From contig QJZC01000037.1 in the NCBI GenBank assembly GCA_003247575.1, forward strand, positions 1 through 64,000: 64,000 nucleotides of DNA, given 5' to 3'. Under the pieces are notes generated by a model. The model saw nothing but the letters and a program-made list of their open reading frames with translations. It searched no databases and was not told the origin of the DNA. This stretch comes from Pseudomonadota bacterium (GTDB lineage Bacteria > Myxococcota_A > UBA9160 > SZUA-336). A program made the translations under genes and the position numbers. Below, piece by piece: positions 1-8,901 of this stretch (its first letter is position 1; every line of letters begins with the position of its first letter).

Positions 1-10
1 CCGCAGCGGG

Positions 11-130
11 TGTTCACGATCCCCGATCCAGGTGTTCACGATCCCGATTAAGGCGTTCACGATCCCGATCTGGGGGTGTTCACGATCGCCGATCTAGCTG
101 TTCACGATCCCGATCGAGGTGTTCACGATG
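11..130. repeat. Six-copy direct repeat, ~22-bp period (IS21-like terminal sites?)
   Basis: The core TGTTCACGAT recurs at 11, 33, 54 (first base C), 77, 99 and 120, a spacing of 21-23 bases. Most copies continue as CCCGATC plus a short variable tail ending AGG. Multiple terminal repeats of about this size are known inside the ends of IS21-family elements, where the transposase binds. The assignment is inference, because no istA or istB gene lies in the window. An operator array for a left-hand gene is the alternative. Confidence 0.6.
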
Positions 131-272
131 GTCCGTTGTACGCACCTATCCCCACTCCACGCTCCAGATCTTCCATCAGCTTCCTCACTTGCGCGTCCGT
201 CGCTGCCAATACCACCCCCAGATCTCCGATCCAGGAGAAGCCTACGGACGGAATCCGCGCACGGCGCCGACG

Positions 273-312
273 GGGAGTTCTAATTGTCGCCGAAGGGAGA
301 TCTAATTGTCGC
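273..312. repeat. Two 18-bp direct repeats, 22-bp period
   Basis: Two near-identical copies, GGGAGTTCTAATTGTCGC at 273-290 and GGGAGATCTAATTGTCGC at 295-312, start 22 bases apart. A fragment AGTTCTAAT recurs at 405-413. The period matches that of the upstream array although the sequence differs, so these may be terminal binding sites of a second, related element or of the other end of the same one. This is unproven. Confidence 0.45.
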
Positions 313-866
313 TCAGCAGGAGCCTCCGGCGGGGGCTCCGAGCTCCGGGAGCTTCGCGAAGCGAGTTGTTTCGCGCATCCCGCTAGCACCTCTCAGAAGA
401 TGACAGTTCTAATCAACCATCTTCTAAAGAGAGCACCGCGGGATGTAGCTTCAGACTATCCGGAAGCGAGTCGAGAAGTACGGATCGTACCTCTACGAGC
501 ACATGCGATGGATGGAGGGTTTGTCCGGCACGCTCGGGGTCCGAATCCGGCTGGGAAGGGGCAGCCGGGCTCGTTGGCTCGAGTTCGCTCCGCTGTGGGG
601 TTTGGCGGTGCTCTTCCGCTACGGAATTCGGAGCGCCGATCGCCTTCGTTGAGGGGGCACGCCCGGTTGGGGGGCGAAAGGGAAGAGCGCGCTGACTCCT
701 GCGTGCAGCTGGCTTCTCGCGGGCCGGGCAAGGCGGACTTTGTGGAAGAGTCGCCGAAACACTTTATTCCACGTGTACCGATCCGTGCGTTGCCACCTCT
801 TGGGCCCGGTCTGGCGCCTCCCGAAGCCGAAGGCGACTGCTGAAAACTGTGATTGTGACGCTGGCC

Positions 867-2198
867 TTAGTGCCGCCAATCAAAGCGAGAGAACCACGTC
901 TTCGGTATTAGGCTGGTGGCCGCGGATGCTTGTGAATCACTGAACACAGAGCGCCACTCTTCGACGAGCCCAGAACGGTAGTTGTGAGTGCCCTTCTGTG
1001 CTCCGAGAATAAAATCCTCGCTCGGACTGGTATGTCCATAGAATGCTAAAAGGTCGGAATAGAATTTTTGAGGGTTCGCCCGGAGCTGTTCGAAGGTCGT
1101 GATCTTGATTTGGAGCCCTTGAGCTTGTTGATCTGCAGCCTGCAGCCAACCCTCGATCCATTCGATCATGAGCGGCATGTAATGGCCGACTAGCCAATCC
1201 AGCTGCTGGGTCAAGGACAGTTCGAGATAGCGGCTGGGAAGCTTGTAGATCGCCGCTGTGGGCGGGTCAAGCTCCTTCAGAACTCCCGGAAGGAAATGTG
1301 CGTAGGACAAGAGTGCCTGTCGAGGGTCGCGAAGATGGACCGTGATCCGATCGGTGTAGTAGCCAAACAACGATAGATTCTCGGGTGCTGACTCCCAGTG
1401 ACCAATGATGAGCCCGCCTCCCAGACGAAGGGCTCTCCGAATGGCGCCTTGGCGAACCAACCTTCGTGGGAAGTAACCGCCATCGGGGATGTCGACCGAC
1501 TGGAGATCTAGTGCTCTGCGGAGGGTGTCCCTCATGTGCACGGTCCCCGACTTGGGCAGGGTAGCGATCACCAGCGGCCGTTCGAGTTGGGTCGGGGCCT
1601 CCTGGAGCGTCTCCAAGTGTTGCATATTCTTGCGGAAGGAGTCCAGGTGGTGTGTGACTCCCCACCGTTCTGCTGCGAGCTCGAGCTCCCGGTAGAGGGC
1701 ACGGCGGATCGACTCTATGGAGTCGTTGTCGCGACCGAGGCCACCCTGGATATTGCTAAGGCTGATCAGTAGATGGGGCGTGGGTGCATCGGACGCGTCG
1801 ATTGCTTGCTGGATCGACGACTCCGCATCTTCGTAGAGGCGTAGCTGCGCTTCAATTTGTGCCTTCGCTGTGAGGGCCTCCACGTCGCGAGGGTGCTCCT
1901 TCGCGAGTCTAGCGAGAATCTTCAGCGCAGCTTCGTGGTCACCGCTCTGGCTTAGGCAGAGTCCCTTGTTAAGAAGTGCACGTCTGTTATCTGGTTCGTG
2001 CGAGAGTGTCTCGTCGTAGAAGGCGAGCGCGTCGCTGTAGTCTCCATTTTGCGCCAACGTGTCGGCAAGGGTCGTAAGGGCAGGAGTAGAGTGGGGCTCC
2101 TGCTGCACTATCTCGCGTAGCGCTTGCGTTGCGCTACCGCGATCGCCAAGTTTTGTGTGACGATAGTATGCGTCCCAAAGAAGCGGTACGGAGGTCAT
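867..2198 (-). CDS. TPR-domain sulfotransferase
   Basis: A 443-residue protein. Residues about 5-170 form four to five tetratricopeptide repeats. Residues about 205-440 are a PAPS-dependent sulfotransferase domain, with the 5'-phosphosulfate loop PKSGT at 215-219 and the 3'-phosphate-binding segment around HLRDPRQ (288-294). TPR-sulfotransferase fusions usually transfer sulfate from PAPS to carbohydrate or protein acceptors. Beside an ABC polysaccharide exporter and other glycan-modifying genes, a glycan acceptor is the natural inference. It follows the exporter genes on the same strand after a 356-base gap, so it may have its own promoter. The region is less GC-rich than the rest of the window, which hints at horizontal origin. 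Confidence 0.8.
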   Translation of the reverse strand: MTSVPLLWDAYYRHTKLGDRGSATQALREIVQQEPHSTPALTTLADTLAQNGDYSDALAFYDETLSHEPDNRRALLNKGLCLSQSGDHEAALKILARLAKEHPRDVEALTAKAQIEAQLRLYEDAESSIQQAIDASDAPTPHLLISLSNIQGGLGRDNDSIESIRRALYRELELAAERWGVTHHLDSFRKNMQHLETLQEAPTQLERPLVIATLPKSGTVHMRDTLRRALDLQSVDIPDGGYFPRRLVRQGAIRRALRLGGGLIIGHWESAPENLSLFGYYTDRITVHLRDPRQALLSYAHFLPGVLKELDPPTAAIYKLPSRYLELSLTQQLDWLVGHYMPLMIEWIEGWLQAADQQAQGLQIKITTFEQLRANPQKFYSDLLAFYGHTSPSEDFILGAQKGTHNYRSGLVEEWRSVFSDSQASAATSLIPKTWFSRFDWRH

Positions 2199-2554
2199 GG
2201 TTCCCAGTCTTCGGCCCGAATAGTACTCAGCTCTCGCTCAAGCGGATGACTTCTCAGTGTCACGTTGCCGAGCGCGTTCTGCCTGGCAAGGGAGTGCCTG
2301 GGAATTCCTGAAATCTGTCCGAACATCTAGCTCCCAACTCTGCGTTGTCGCATGGTAGATCACTCTCGATGTCGTCGCGGCCGCCTGGAATCATCAAGTG
2401 GTATGTGGAGCCGAGGGGATGAGCGACCGGTTCCTCGTTTTGCGGAAGAGTCACTGTCGGAGCCTGAGGTGCTCAAGTGGGCAGGCGAGAAGAGCCGCAT
2501 GTTGTAAGTGATGGGGGTGTACCCCAGGGAGGAACTGCTTCCTAGGCAATAACG
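2199..2554. other. Intergenic spacer, nothing recognised
   Basis: 356 bases between the exporter ATPase stop and the sulfotransferase start, both on the minus strand. Short open frames exist but none has a convincing start, motif or composition. I see no clear terminator hairpin with a T tract. It could hold the sulfotransferase promoter. Confidence 0.5.
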
Positions 2555-3307
2555 TCATCCATTGATAAGGCTCGCGTAGACCTCAAGAATCTCGTCGACA
2601 GAGTCGACGCCAACGAGCTTTCCATGATCGAGTAGGATCGCCTTGTTGCACATCTTTCGGATCACATCATTGGAGTGTGATGCCAGTACGACGATCCCCG
2701 TGCGGCCGAGAAACTGGTCGAGTCGATTCTGTGCCTGCTCGATGAAATGTGCGTCGCCGGCTCCAATCATTTCGTCGAGTAGCAAGATGTCTGGACGAGG
2801 AGTCGTTGCGATCGCAAAGGCGAGTCTGACCATCATGCCCTGTGAGTAGGTGCGGATCGGCATGTGGATATACGATCCGAGCTCCGAGAACGCAACAATT
2901 TCTTCGGTATGAGACTCGATCTCGGCATTGGTCATGTCTAGGAAGAGGCCGCGAATCTTGATGTTCTCGTACCCGGTCGCGTCCGGATCCATTCCCAGTG
3001 TGATATCGAAGAGAGGGGATACTTGTCCAGCCGTAATGACGCGTCCTCGATTGGGTTCGTAAATTCCCGCCAGCACTCGTAGAAGTGTGGTCTTTCCTGC
3101 ACCATTTGCGCCGAGGATGCCGAGGCGGTCCCCGTGGCGCAGAGAGAAGGAAACGTCCTGAAGTGCATTGACCACGACGTGCTTGGAGGCATCTGTTCGA
3201 ATCGTCCCGCCAGTGCCGAGGTTTAGGAGGGTGTTCCGGAGCGACCGCGCGCTCACGTCGTAGATGGGGAACTCGACAGAGACGGAGTCTACTACTATGG
3301 ATGCCAT
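2555..3307 (-). CDS. wzt: ABC exporter ATP-binding protein (Wzt/KpsT/TagH type)
   Basis: A 250-residue nucleotide-binding subunit of a polysaccharide or teichoic-acid-type exporter. It shows Walker A GANGAGKTT (66-74), a YSQGM signature (154-158), Walker B/D-loop LLLDEMIGAGD (175-185) and the switch His in LASHS (208-212). The start at 3307 is preferred because GAGGAA lies just upstream and it clears the permease gene by 10 bases. A start at 3397 would overlap the permease. The protein ends about where the core ATPase ends, so the extra C-terminal sugar-binding domain of O-antigen-specific Wzt is absent. This favours a KpsT-like or end-modification-independent exporter. The preceding permease gene is its partner. 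Confidence 0.88.
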   Translation of the reverse strand: MASIVVDSVSVEFPIYDVSARSLRNTLLNLGTGGTIRTDASKHVVVNALQDVSFSLRHGDRLGILGANGAGKTTLLRVLAGIYEPNRGRVITAGQVSPLFDITLGMDPDATGYENIKIRGLFLDMTNAEIESHTEEIVAFSELGSYIHMPIRTYSQGMMVRLAFAIATTPRPDILLLDEMIGAGDAHFIEQAQNRLDQFLGRTGIVVLASHSNDVIRKMCNKAILLDHGKLVGVDSVDEILEVYASLING

Positions 3308-3317
3308 GGTGGGTTCC

Positions 3318-4133
3318 TCAGAGCCAGTACGGGATTCGCTGGCGATAGCGGGCGAATAGATAGAGTGCGAGGCCCCATCCGAGGATGGCAGTTGCAAGTG
3401 CCATTCCCCAGGTAAAGGGGGATAGGGGTTCGCCGAGCAATGGAGCCCGTACGAGGTCGATGATGTGGGTTAGGGGATTCCATTCTGCGATATAGGCGCG
3501 TTCTCCTAGCTGCTCCGACCGCCAGAGCACGGGAGTTATGAAGAAAAGGACAGTGAGAATGCTCTGAATGATCTGTGGCAGGTCGCGATAGCGAGCGGAG
3601 AGGATTCCGAGCGTCAACGGGAGCCACGTCGTAGAGAGCAACATGAGTGCGGTTCCAGGGATCACCGCCAGGGTCTGTGCGGTAGGCCAGATCTGAAACG
3701 CGGCTGCAACTCCGATATAGACGAGAAACGTGTGAGCGGCGATCAGGACGTTGCGCCAGGCGACCCATAAGACATAGGTGGAGAGAGGGCGATTGGTCTG
3801 GGTGATGTAGCCACCTGCCGAAATGAACGACATGCAGCCCTCGGAGCACATGCCGAGAATGAGGTTCCAGACCATCATGCCTAAGCAGAGGTGTGGAACG
3901 AACTCGTGTGCTTTCAAATTGAAGAGGGTAGACCAGATCAACCCTATCGAGGCGACATTCACTGCCATTCCTAGTGCGAGCCAGAGGGGTCCGAGGGTGG
4001 ATCTCCGATAGCGCTGGCGGATGTCGTGTGCCCCGAGAAAGCTCCAGACTCGCCAATCGAGCAGCCCAAGATAGAGGTCTCGGAGGGCGCGAGTTCGTTG
4101 ATCTGGTTCGTGGAGTACTGCTGAGCTTGTCAT
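3318..4133 (-). CDS. wzm: ABC-2 type polysaccharide export permease (Wzm/KpsM type)
   Basis: A 271-residue integral membrane protein with about six hydrophobic segments. The N-terminal amphipathic segment DWRVWSFLGAHDIRQRYRRS followed by LGPLWLAL is typical of ABC-2 glycan permeases, as is the C-terminal NPLTHIIDLVRAPLL stretch. With the ATPase 10 bases downstream it should form the channel that moves an undecaprenyl-linked glycan, or similar lipid-linked polymer, from cytoplasm to periplasm. Whether the product is O-antigen, capsule or another polymer cannot be told from the window. No clear ribosome-binding site precedes the start. Confidence 0.87.
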   Translation of the reverse strand: MTSSAVLHEPDQRTRALRDLYLGLLDWRVWSFLGAHDIRQRYRRSTLGPLWLALGMAVNVASIGLIWSTLFNLKAHEFVPHLCLGMMVWNLILGMCSEGCMSFISAGGYITQTNRPLSTYVLWVAWRNVLIAAHTFLVYIGVAAAFQIWPTAQTLAVIPGTALMLLSTTWLPLTLGILSARYRDLPQIIQSILTVLFFITPVLWRSEQLGERAYIAEWNPLTHIIDLVRAPLLGEPLSPFTWGMALATAILGWGLALYLFARYRQRIPYWL

Positions 4134-4189
4134 CCCGGTTTTGGATTCCCCGTTGCTTCAGGTGGTTGGGCTTGAAGCGCTGTGCTCGC

Positions 4190-4837
4190 TTAGCCGCGAG
4201 ATTGTGCCAGGAGAGATCGAGCCGCGGACAGCCCCACGGCAAGAAGTGTGCGTAGCCTGCCAGCCGCACGCTCGCGCACTGCACGGCTCAGGAGCAGGTG
4301 ACAGAGTCTTCGGAGAGAGCGATAGAGCTTGCGGCCGCAGAGCGGGACCAGGCAGACAAGCGGGTGACGGTTGCGCGGTACTAGCACCGGGCGGCCCAGC
4401 CACCAGAGGTCTGCGCCGTTGCGTCCCATTTCGATCAGTGCCCAGTCTCGGCCGTATAGGGCGCCCAGGTTGTTCGGTTTAGCCGGGAGGAGCTCTTCAA
4501 GGTTCCTGGCAATGGCTGCGGCTGACGGAGGGGCTGGTGCCAGGGTGGTGTCAACCGTCGATAGAACCGATGTCGTGATGAGCCGAAGCTCGCTGGCTCG
4601 CTGGTAGGTCGGTAGTCTCCGAGGGTCCGCGAAGGACGTTGCGTGGAAAAAGTGCGCCGTGCTCCGCTCGGCGGCGCGAATGGCTAGCTCAATCGACGCT
4701 GCGAGCTCTCGGGCCTCGCCGATGGGCTCCTGGTTTGGGTCGATGTCGCGCAGGCACCGAAGTGCCGTTTCGGGATCGCAGCGCCCCCAGGCTCGACGTG
4801 CTCGTGAAAGTGCATCGTAGGAGCCTGTCTGTTCCAT
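4190..4837 (-). CDS. Hypothetical protein beside the exporter
   Basis: A 215-residue protein with no family I recognise. The N-terminal half is acidic and helical, with an ARELAASIELAIRAAER-like segment. The C-terminal half is strongly basic and rich in Leu and Arg. A ribosome-binding site GAAGGA lies about six bases before the ATG at 4837, supporting translation. It is co-directional with wzm and wzt, 56 bases upstream of the permease, and would head that operon. The basic tail composition also resembles out-of-frame high-GC translation, so a frameshift or a spurious 3' half is possible. Confidence 0.45.
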   Translation of the reverse strand: MEQTGSYDALSRARRAWGRCDPETALRCLRDIDPNQEPIGEARELAASIELAIRAAERSTAHFFHATSFADPRRLPTYQRASELRLITTSVLSTVDTTLAPAPPSAAAIARNLEELLPAKPNNLGALYGRDWALIEMGRNGADLWWLGRPVLVPRNRHPLVCLVPLCGRKLYRSLRRLCHLLLSRAVRERAAGRLRTLLAVGLSAARSLLAQSRG

Positions 4838-5139
4838 AGTCTTCCTTCACCTGTAATTGGACGTGCTGTGGCGGAGTCGACTTGCAGCGCCGATGAGTGA
4901 CCTGGATGCACTCTATCGCCGGCGCTCGCTCATCGATGTTGCGGGCCAACACAGATCTTTGTGAAGGGGGTGGCGAGCTTGTCCCGTCTTGGTCACATAG
5001 GAGGTGAGAAAAATCTTCGACCGACGAGATTGTCGGTCTGCTTCCTGGCTCGCGTGCGGTAGAAGTTTTGCAAGTGCTTCGCTACAAATCAACCCTGCTC
5101 TGCGCGTTGTTCACGCAGGGAAGAGGGGAGTTCCGTCTC
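4838..5139. other. Divergent intergenic region
   Basis: About 300 bases between the leftward exporter operon and the rightward fasciclin-fusion gene. It must contain promoters for both directions, but no confident -35/-10 pair stands out. Upstream in-frame non-ATG starts for the rightward gene exist (TTG at 5068). They are disfavoured because the ATG at 5140 has a much better ribosome-binding site. Confidence 0.4.
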
Positions 5140-6552
5140 ATGCTTGTGTGCGCGACGACTGGTGTGTGGGGAGACTGGCACCTCCGCCAGTTCTTCGAGT
5201 TTGCTCTGCCAACTCTCCTTTCGGAGGGTAACCTTCCCGCACTCGTGAAGGACCATCGTGTCGAGTATTCGATCGTCACGAGTGCGGCCGATGCTTCGCG
5301 GTTCCGGTCTTCGTCGCTGCTCGATCAGCTCGCCGACCTAGTAGATCTTCGGGTCTCGTATCTGAGCCCACGTGAGATCGATGAGCCGATTGCCACTCAC
5401 CACCGCGTGTGGAGGGAGGGGATTCGGAGAGCCACACGAAAGGGGGCGATGTGTCTGTTCCTTCCCCCGGACGTAGTCTGGGCAGATGGGTCGGTTGCAG
5501 GGCTGTCGCGTGTGCTCTCCGAGGGAAAGCGCGCGGTTTTCAATACGTATCTTCGAGTCGTGAGCGAGAGCTTTCCTAAGGCGATCGTTCCGATGCACCG
5601 AGCTGCGGATGGTAGCGTGCGTATCCCGCCGAGACGGCTCGTGGAGGTGGGCTTTAAGCACGTTCATCCGCTCATGTCGTGCTTTCTGGTGGACGGTGCG
5701 CACATGCCCAAGCACATCGACCTTCTGATGTGGGGTGTACCGGGTCAGGGACTGTCGATTAGGCTGCTGGGGCGCGAGCTCCTGTGCTTCGATCCTCGTA
5801 GGTTCAGGCTGAACGCGCAAGCGATGCTCGACGAGGTAACGTGTACGGATGAGCTGCATCTCTTCACAGATTCGGACGACTTCTTCGCTTTGAGTCTGAC
5901 TCCGATGTGGAAGGACCACGAGTGGTATGCGACGGAGCGGGGGTTTGATCCCATTCAGGCTGCAGCCTGGTGGTTAGCCTATGACAGTCCGGTCAACTCA
6001 TGGCTCTGGAGACAACCGATTCGCTATCACACTTCGGAGCTCCTTGAAGAGGAGTGGCTTCCGGTCGAGATTTCAAGCTGGAAACAGATCGAATACGTCG
6101 AGCGGCTACGCGAACTGTTTCGGATCTATGGTGCGCTTCGCGCGGCCGGATTCGACCGCTTTGCTTCCGCGCTCGGTGTCGCGGCGGCGGCTGGCGGGCT
6201 CGCCGATCTGTGGAATCCGATGGAACGCTCCACGCTCCTCGTGCCGACGAATGCGGCGTTTGAGGATGGCGCGCAGCCGGGGAGCCGAAGCACGCCCGAG
6301 GTGATCGCCGAGTTCGTGCACCGGCATCGCAAAGTAGGGGAGGCCGACTTTGTGGCGCCTTGGCGGTCGAGAGGACTCCCTGCCGACCCGAGGCGTCAGA
6401 TGTCTGTGGGAACGGCCGGACTGTGTGAGGGAGCGGGGTTGGAAGTGGACTCCGTGGCGTATCCTCCCCGTGCGGGACGGGCCAGCCTCGCCGGCTATGG
6501 CTTCCGAGTAGGCGAGACTGTCGTGTATCCTATCGATCGGATACTCGACTAA
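5140..6552 (+). CDS. Glycosyltransferase-like protein fused to a fasciclin-like domain
   Basis: A 470-residue cytoplasmic-looking protein without a signal peptide. The ATG at 5140 follows GAGGGGAG by nine bases. Residues 1 to about 325 resemble a nucleotide-diphospho-sugar-transferase-type fold: a YSIVTSA strand near 43-49, FLPPDVVWADGS at 107-118 where a GT-A acceptor/metal loop would sit, and FNTYLRV at 134-140. Residues about 330-470 resemble a fasciclin (FAS1) domain, with the typical TLLVPTNAAFEDG (365-377) and terminal VVYPIDRILD (461-470). FAS1 domains are normally extracytoplasmic adhesion modules, so this fusion to a putative transferase is unusual. Enzymatic activity is inferred, and neither the substrate nor a metal-binding DXD is certain. 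Confidence 0.55.
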   Translation: MLVCATTGVWGDWHLRQFFEFALPTLLSEGNLPALVKDHRVEYSIVTSAADASRFRSSSLLDQLADLVDLRVSYLSPREIDEPIATHHRVWREGIRRATRKGAMCLFLPPDVVWADGSVAGLSRVLSEGKRAVFNTYLRVVSESFPKAIVPMHRAADGSVRIPPRRLVEVGFKHVHPLMSCFLVDGAHMPKHIDLLMWGVPGQGLSIRLLGRELLCFDPRRFRLNAQAMLDEVTCTDELHLFTDSDDFFALSLTPMWKDHEWYATERGFDPIQAAAWWLAYDSPVNSWLWRQPIRYHTSELLEEEWLPVEISSWKQIEYVERLRELFRIYGALRAAGFDRFASALGVAAAAGGLADLWNPMERSTLLVPTNAAFEDGAQPGSRSTPEVIAEFVHRHRKVGEADFVAPWRSRGLPADPRRQMSVGTAGLCEGAGLEVDSVAYPPRAGRASLAGYGFRVGETVVYPIDRILD

Positions 6553-6642
6553 TTCGAAGTCGTCCCTGCATGTTCTCTTGTCGTGTCGCGACTTCTACTG
6601 GAGCTGGTTTGTGGCGTGCCGCGTGCCTCTATCAGATGGCCC

Positions 6643-8901
6643 TCACGAGTCGGAGCGGGAGGAGATAGGTAGGGGCTCGTGACCGGGCGCGTGGCCATGC
6701 TCGAGAATCGGTGAGAGTAGGATGACAGACTCTCCAGAGGGCGCAAACGTCCACTCCCCAGACTGGCTTCGGAGTTGGATCAGCACCTGCAGATAGCCTT
6801 CGGGGTACTCGCCGCTCAGCCAGAACCGGTCGAGGCCGGAGGGGTCCGGATGTATTCCTGCGTCCGTTGCAGTCGCGCTGCCCAACTCGAAGAGCGACAG
6901 CTGTCGCTCTTCGAGATCGAAGTCCACCATTACCCCGTCACCCGTGCCGCTAAGGAGCTGGACCCGGACGACAGAAGCGGATGCCTCCGCGATCCGAGGG
7001 CCCGTGAGGAAGGAGAACGTGTAAGGGCCCGCGCCGAGGGGAGGGCTCTGTAGGCCGAGGTAGTGCTCTGAGACTCCTCCGCTGGCCTGAATCTTGTAGC
7101 TCGGAAGATGGGCCTCCGGTAACTCCGCATGCGAAACTGCCGTGATTCCCGGACGGCCGATCTGACTCTCGAATGCACGTACCGAAGAGAGCAAGTCGAT
7201 CCCATTGCCCGCGACGAATCCCGCTCTCGCAGGCCCAGACGTCGGCTTGTACGGGGTTGGGGCGACCCCTTGCTCGATCTGCAGCCGTCTGATCCTCAGC
7301 GACTCCCCGCCTCCTGGAAAGTGGTGCTGGCCCGTACGGTCGAGAAGCTGTACGAGGATTCTCGGATTCTTCTCCGGCAGTCGTGCTCGGATCCACAAGC
7401 GAGCCCAGTCGCTTCCGGTACGTTCGATACGGGCTGCTGGAGACCGAACCAGCCCAAGGCGGTCCGCCACCGCTTCGTACTCCGACAGGTCGAAGGTGCC
7501 GATCACTCCACTCGAGCCTTCGTCGAGGAGCTGGACTCGCAGCTGTCGCGAGGTCTCCGGTGTGGCCTCTAGCGAGAAGATGTACGTCCCAGGGGGTGCC
7601 TCCACTCGAGCTTGTGCGTAGTGCTCGGACTGTCCGCCTGCGGCTTGAATCAAGAGCTGCCTCGGATTGGTGGGTCCATCTTGGATCTGCAGAAGCTCTA
7701 CCGTCGGGCTGTGCTCGAACACTAAGCCGAAAGATTCGGAGCGCGAGAGGAGGTTTTTGCCATCGAACATCTCGTCGCGAGCTGAACGGTAATGCTCAGT
7801 CGCTACCGATACCTTGGGAGTTCGTACTGCCTCGGCGAGTAGTTGGGCCACGTGAGAGTTTCCATGCGCAGACATGTGACCGAAGGTGTCGCCGGGGTGC
7901 ATTACGTAGTAGCGCCGGAGCTCATCGTGGTGTGCTGAGTAGACGGCGCGAAGCGAATCGAACTCATCGACGACGGGTAGGCCCGCTTCGCGGGCGCACT
8001 GGCTGACCAGCTGCGCGTGGCCAGAGGGCTCGTTGCGGTCGGAGATCCATTGACCGCCGTGCTGCATTAGCAAAATTGCCGAAATCCCGTCCGCGTCTAC
8101 TCTCCGCTTAAATCTTTGAAGCAAGAGGCAGGTGACTTCCACTTCGTCGCTACCATTGCGAGCGTAGGACTGCTTTTCGCGACTGAACCAGAAGCTTGGG
8201 TAGAATCCTGCCAAGATATGATCGGCGATCAAGGAGTACCCTACGGCGCGCCGGATGAGCGAGGGGCGCTTATTCGGTTTGGAGCCTTGGTCTATGCCTC
8301 CACTCGGAACAGGAACGTTCTTGAGCACCAGCTCGTCATTGCGCAACTCGAAGAAGGGCTTTGGTCTACCATAGGAGGAGTATCCAGAACGCAAAATGTC
8401 ATCTGCTAGGAATCCGACGATCACCAGACGAGGCTGCAATACCGGGATGAGCTGATCCGCTCGCATCAGGATTTGATCTGTGCCGTATCCCCCAACCCCC
8501 GCGTTGGTAACCGGCTCACCGAGCAGCTCCTCGAGCTGCGCTGGCCAGCTCTCGAAGTCCCGGACCTCGGATCCAGCGGTGAACGAGTCGCCTACGGCCA
8601 GGATTCCCCCGATCTTCAGCTCGCCATCGGATTCATGGTTATTCCGAATTCCATACGTAGTGGTATTCATTTGCTCGCTGGCGAAGTGATCCCGAACGAC
8701 CCATCCGAGGCGTGGGTCGTACTCCGCGGCCTGACCGAGCGTAGAATTGACTACGCGGCTTGCGCGGAAATCGCGAAGTTCGAGAACGCCTACCCCGAAG
8801 TAGATGCGGACAGCAGCCTCCATCAGCACGATGCATGCGCTGGTCGATGCGATGGAGACGAGCGCGTTGCTCGCGCCTCGGACTACAGTGCTTCCGATCA
8901 C
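6643..8901 (-). CDS. Membrane-anchored SGNH/GDSL hydrolase-like protein with tandem C-terminal repeats
   Basis: A 752-residue protein. A GTG start (8899-8901) is preceded by AGGAGA at six bases. Residues about 9-30 form a membrane anchor. Residues about 95-360 are an SGNH-hydrolase domain: block I AVGDSFTAG with the nucleophile Ser106, block II GVGGYGTDQ (136-143) and block V around HMSAHGN (342-348) supplying the catalytic His. SGNH proteins of this kind in glycan loci add or remove O-acetyl groups. Residues about 370-752 consist of two similar beta-rich units, each starting with a YxIQA-GG-SEHY motif and containing RVQLL and LVQLL/LIQLR strands. They look like carbohydrate-binding jelly-roll modules. 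It is transcribed divergently from the carbamoyltransferase. Confidence 0.75.
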   Translation of the reverse strand: MIGSTVVRGASNALVSIASTSACIVLMEAAVRIYFGVGVLELRDFRASRVVNSTLGQAAEYDPRLGWVVRDHFASEQMNTTTYGIRNNHESDGELKIGGILAVGDSFTAGSEVRDFESWPAQLEELLGEPVTNAGVGGYGTDQILMRADQLIPVLQPRLVIVGFLADDILRSGYSSYGRPKPFFELRNDELVLKNVPVPSGGIDQGSKPNKRPSLIRRAVGYSLIADHILAGFYPSFWFSREKQSYARNGSDEVEVTCLLLQRFKRRVDADGISAILLMQHGGQWISDRNEPSGHAQLVSQCAREAGLPVVDEFDSLRAVYSAHHDELRRYYVMHPGDTFGHMSAHGNSHVAQLLAEAVRTPKVSVATEHYRSARDEMFDGKNLLSRSESFGLVFEHSPTVELLQIQDGPTNPRQLLIQAAGGQSEHYAQARVEAPPGTYIFSLEATPETSRQLRVQLLDEGSSGVIGTFDLSEYEAVADRLGLVRSPAARIERTGSDWARLWIRARLPEKNPRILVQLLDRTGQHHFPGGGESLRIRRLQIEQGVAPTPYKPTSGPARAGFVAGNGIDLLSSVRAFESQIGRPGITAVSHAELPEAHLPSYKIQASGGVSEHYLGLQSPPLGAGPYTFSFLTGPRIAEASASVVRVQLLSGTGDGVMVDFDLEERQLSLFELGSATATDAGIHPDPSGLDRFWLSGEYPEGYLQVLIQLRSQSGEWTFAPSGESVILLSPILEHGHAPGHEPLPISSRSDS

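Larger units (their letters stand above)
1..866. other. Gene-free left edge, possible insertion-element margin
   Basis: No convincing gene is visible here. Frames open on both strands give compositionally odd peptides with no domain I recognise and run through repeat arrays. The stretch carries a six-copy repeat array (11-130), two copies of a second repeat (273-312) and a perfect 8-bp inverted repeat, AGAAGATG at 395-402 against CATCTTCT at 418-425. The mix of repeats and degenerate coding-like sequence suggests the end of an insertion element and decayed DNA beyond it. The element body, if any, would lie left of base 1. Confidence 0.5.

Noticed and set aside
123-389. 88-residue minus-strand frame near the left edge
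   Set aside because: It contains a plausible-looking segment (DLGVVLAATDAQVRKLMEDLERG) but no family I can name. It overlaps the repeats and may be a decayed fragment at best.
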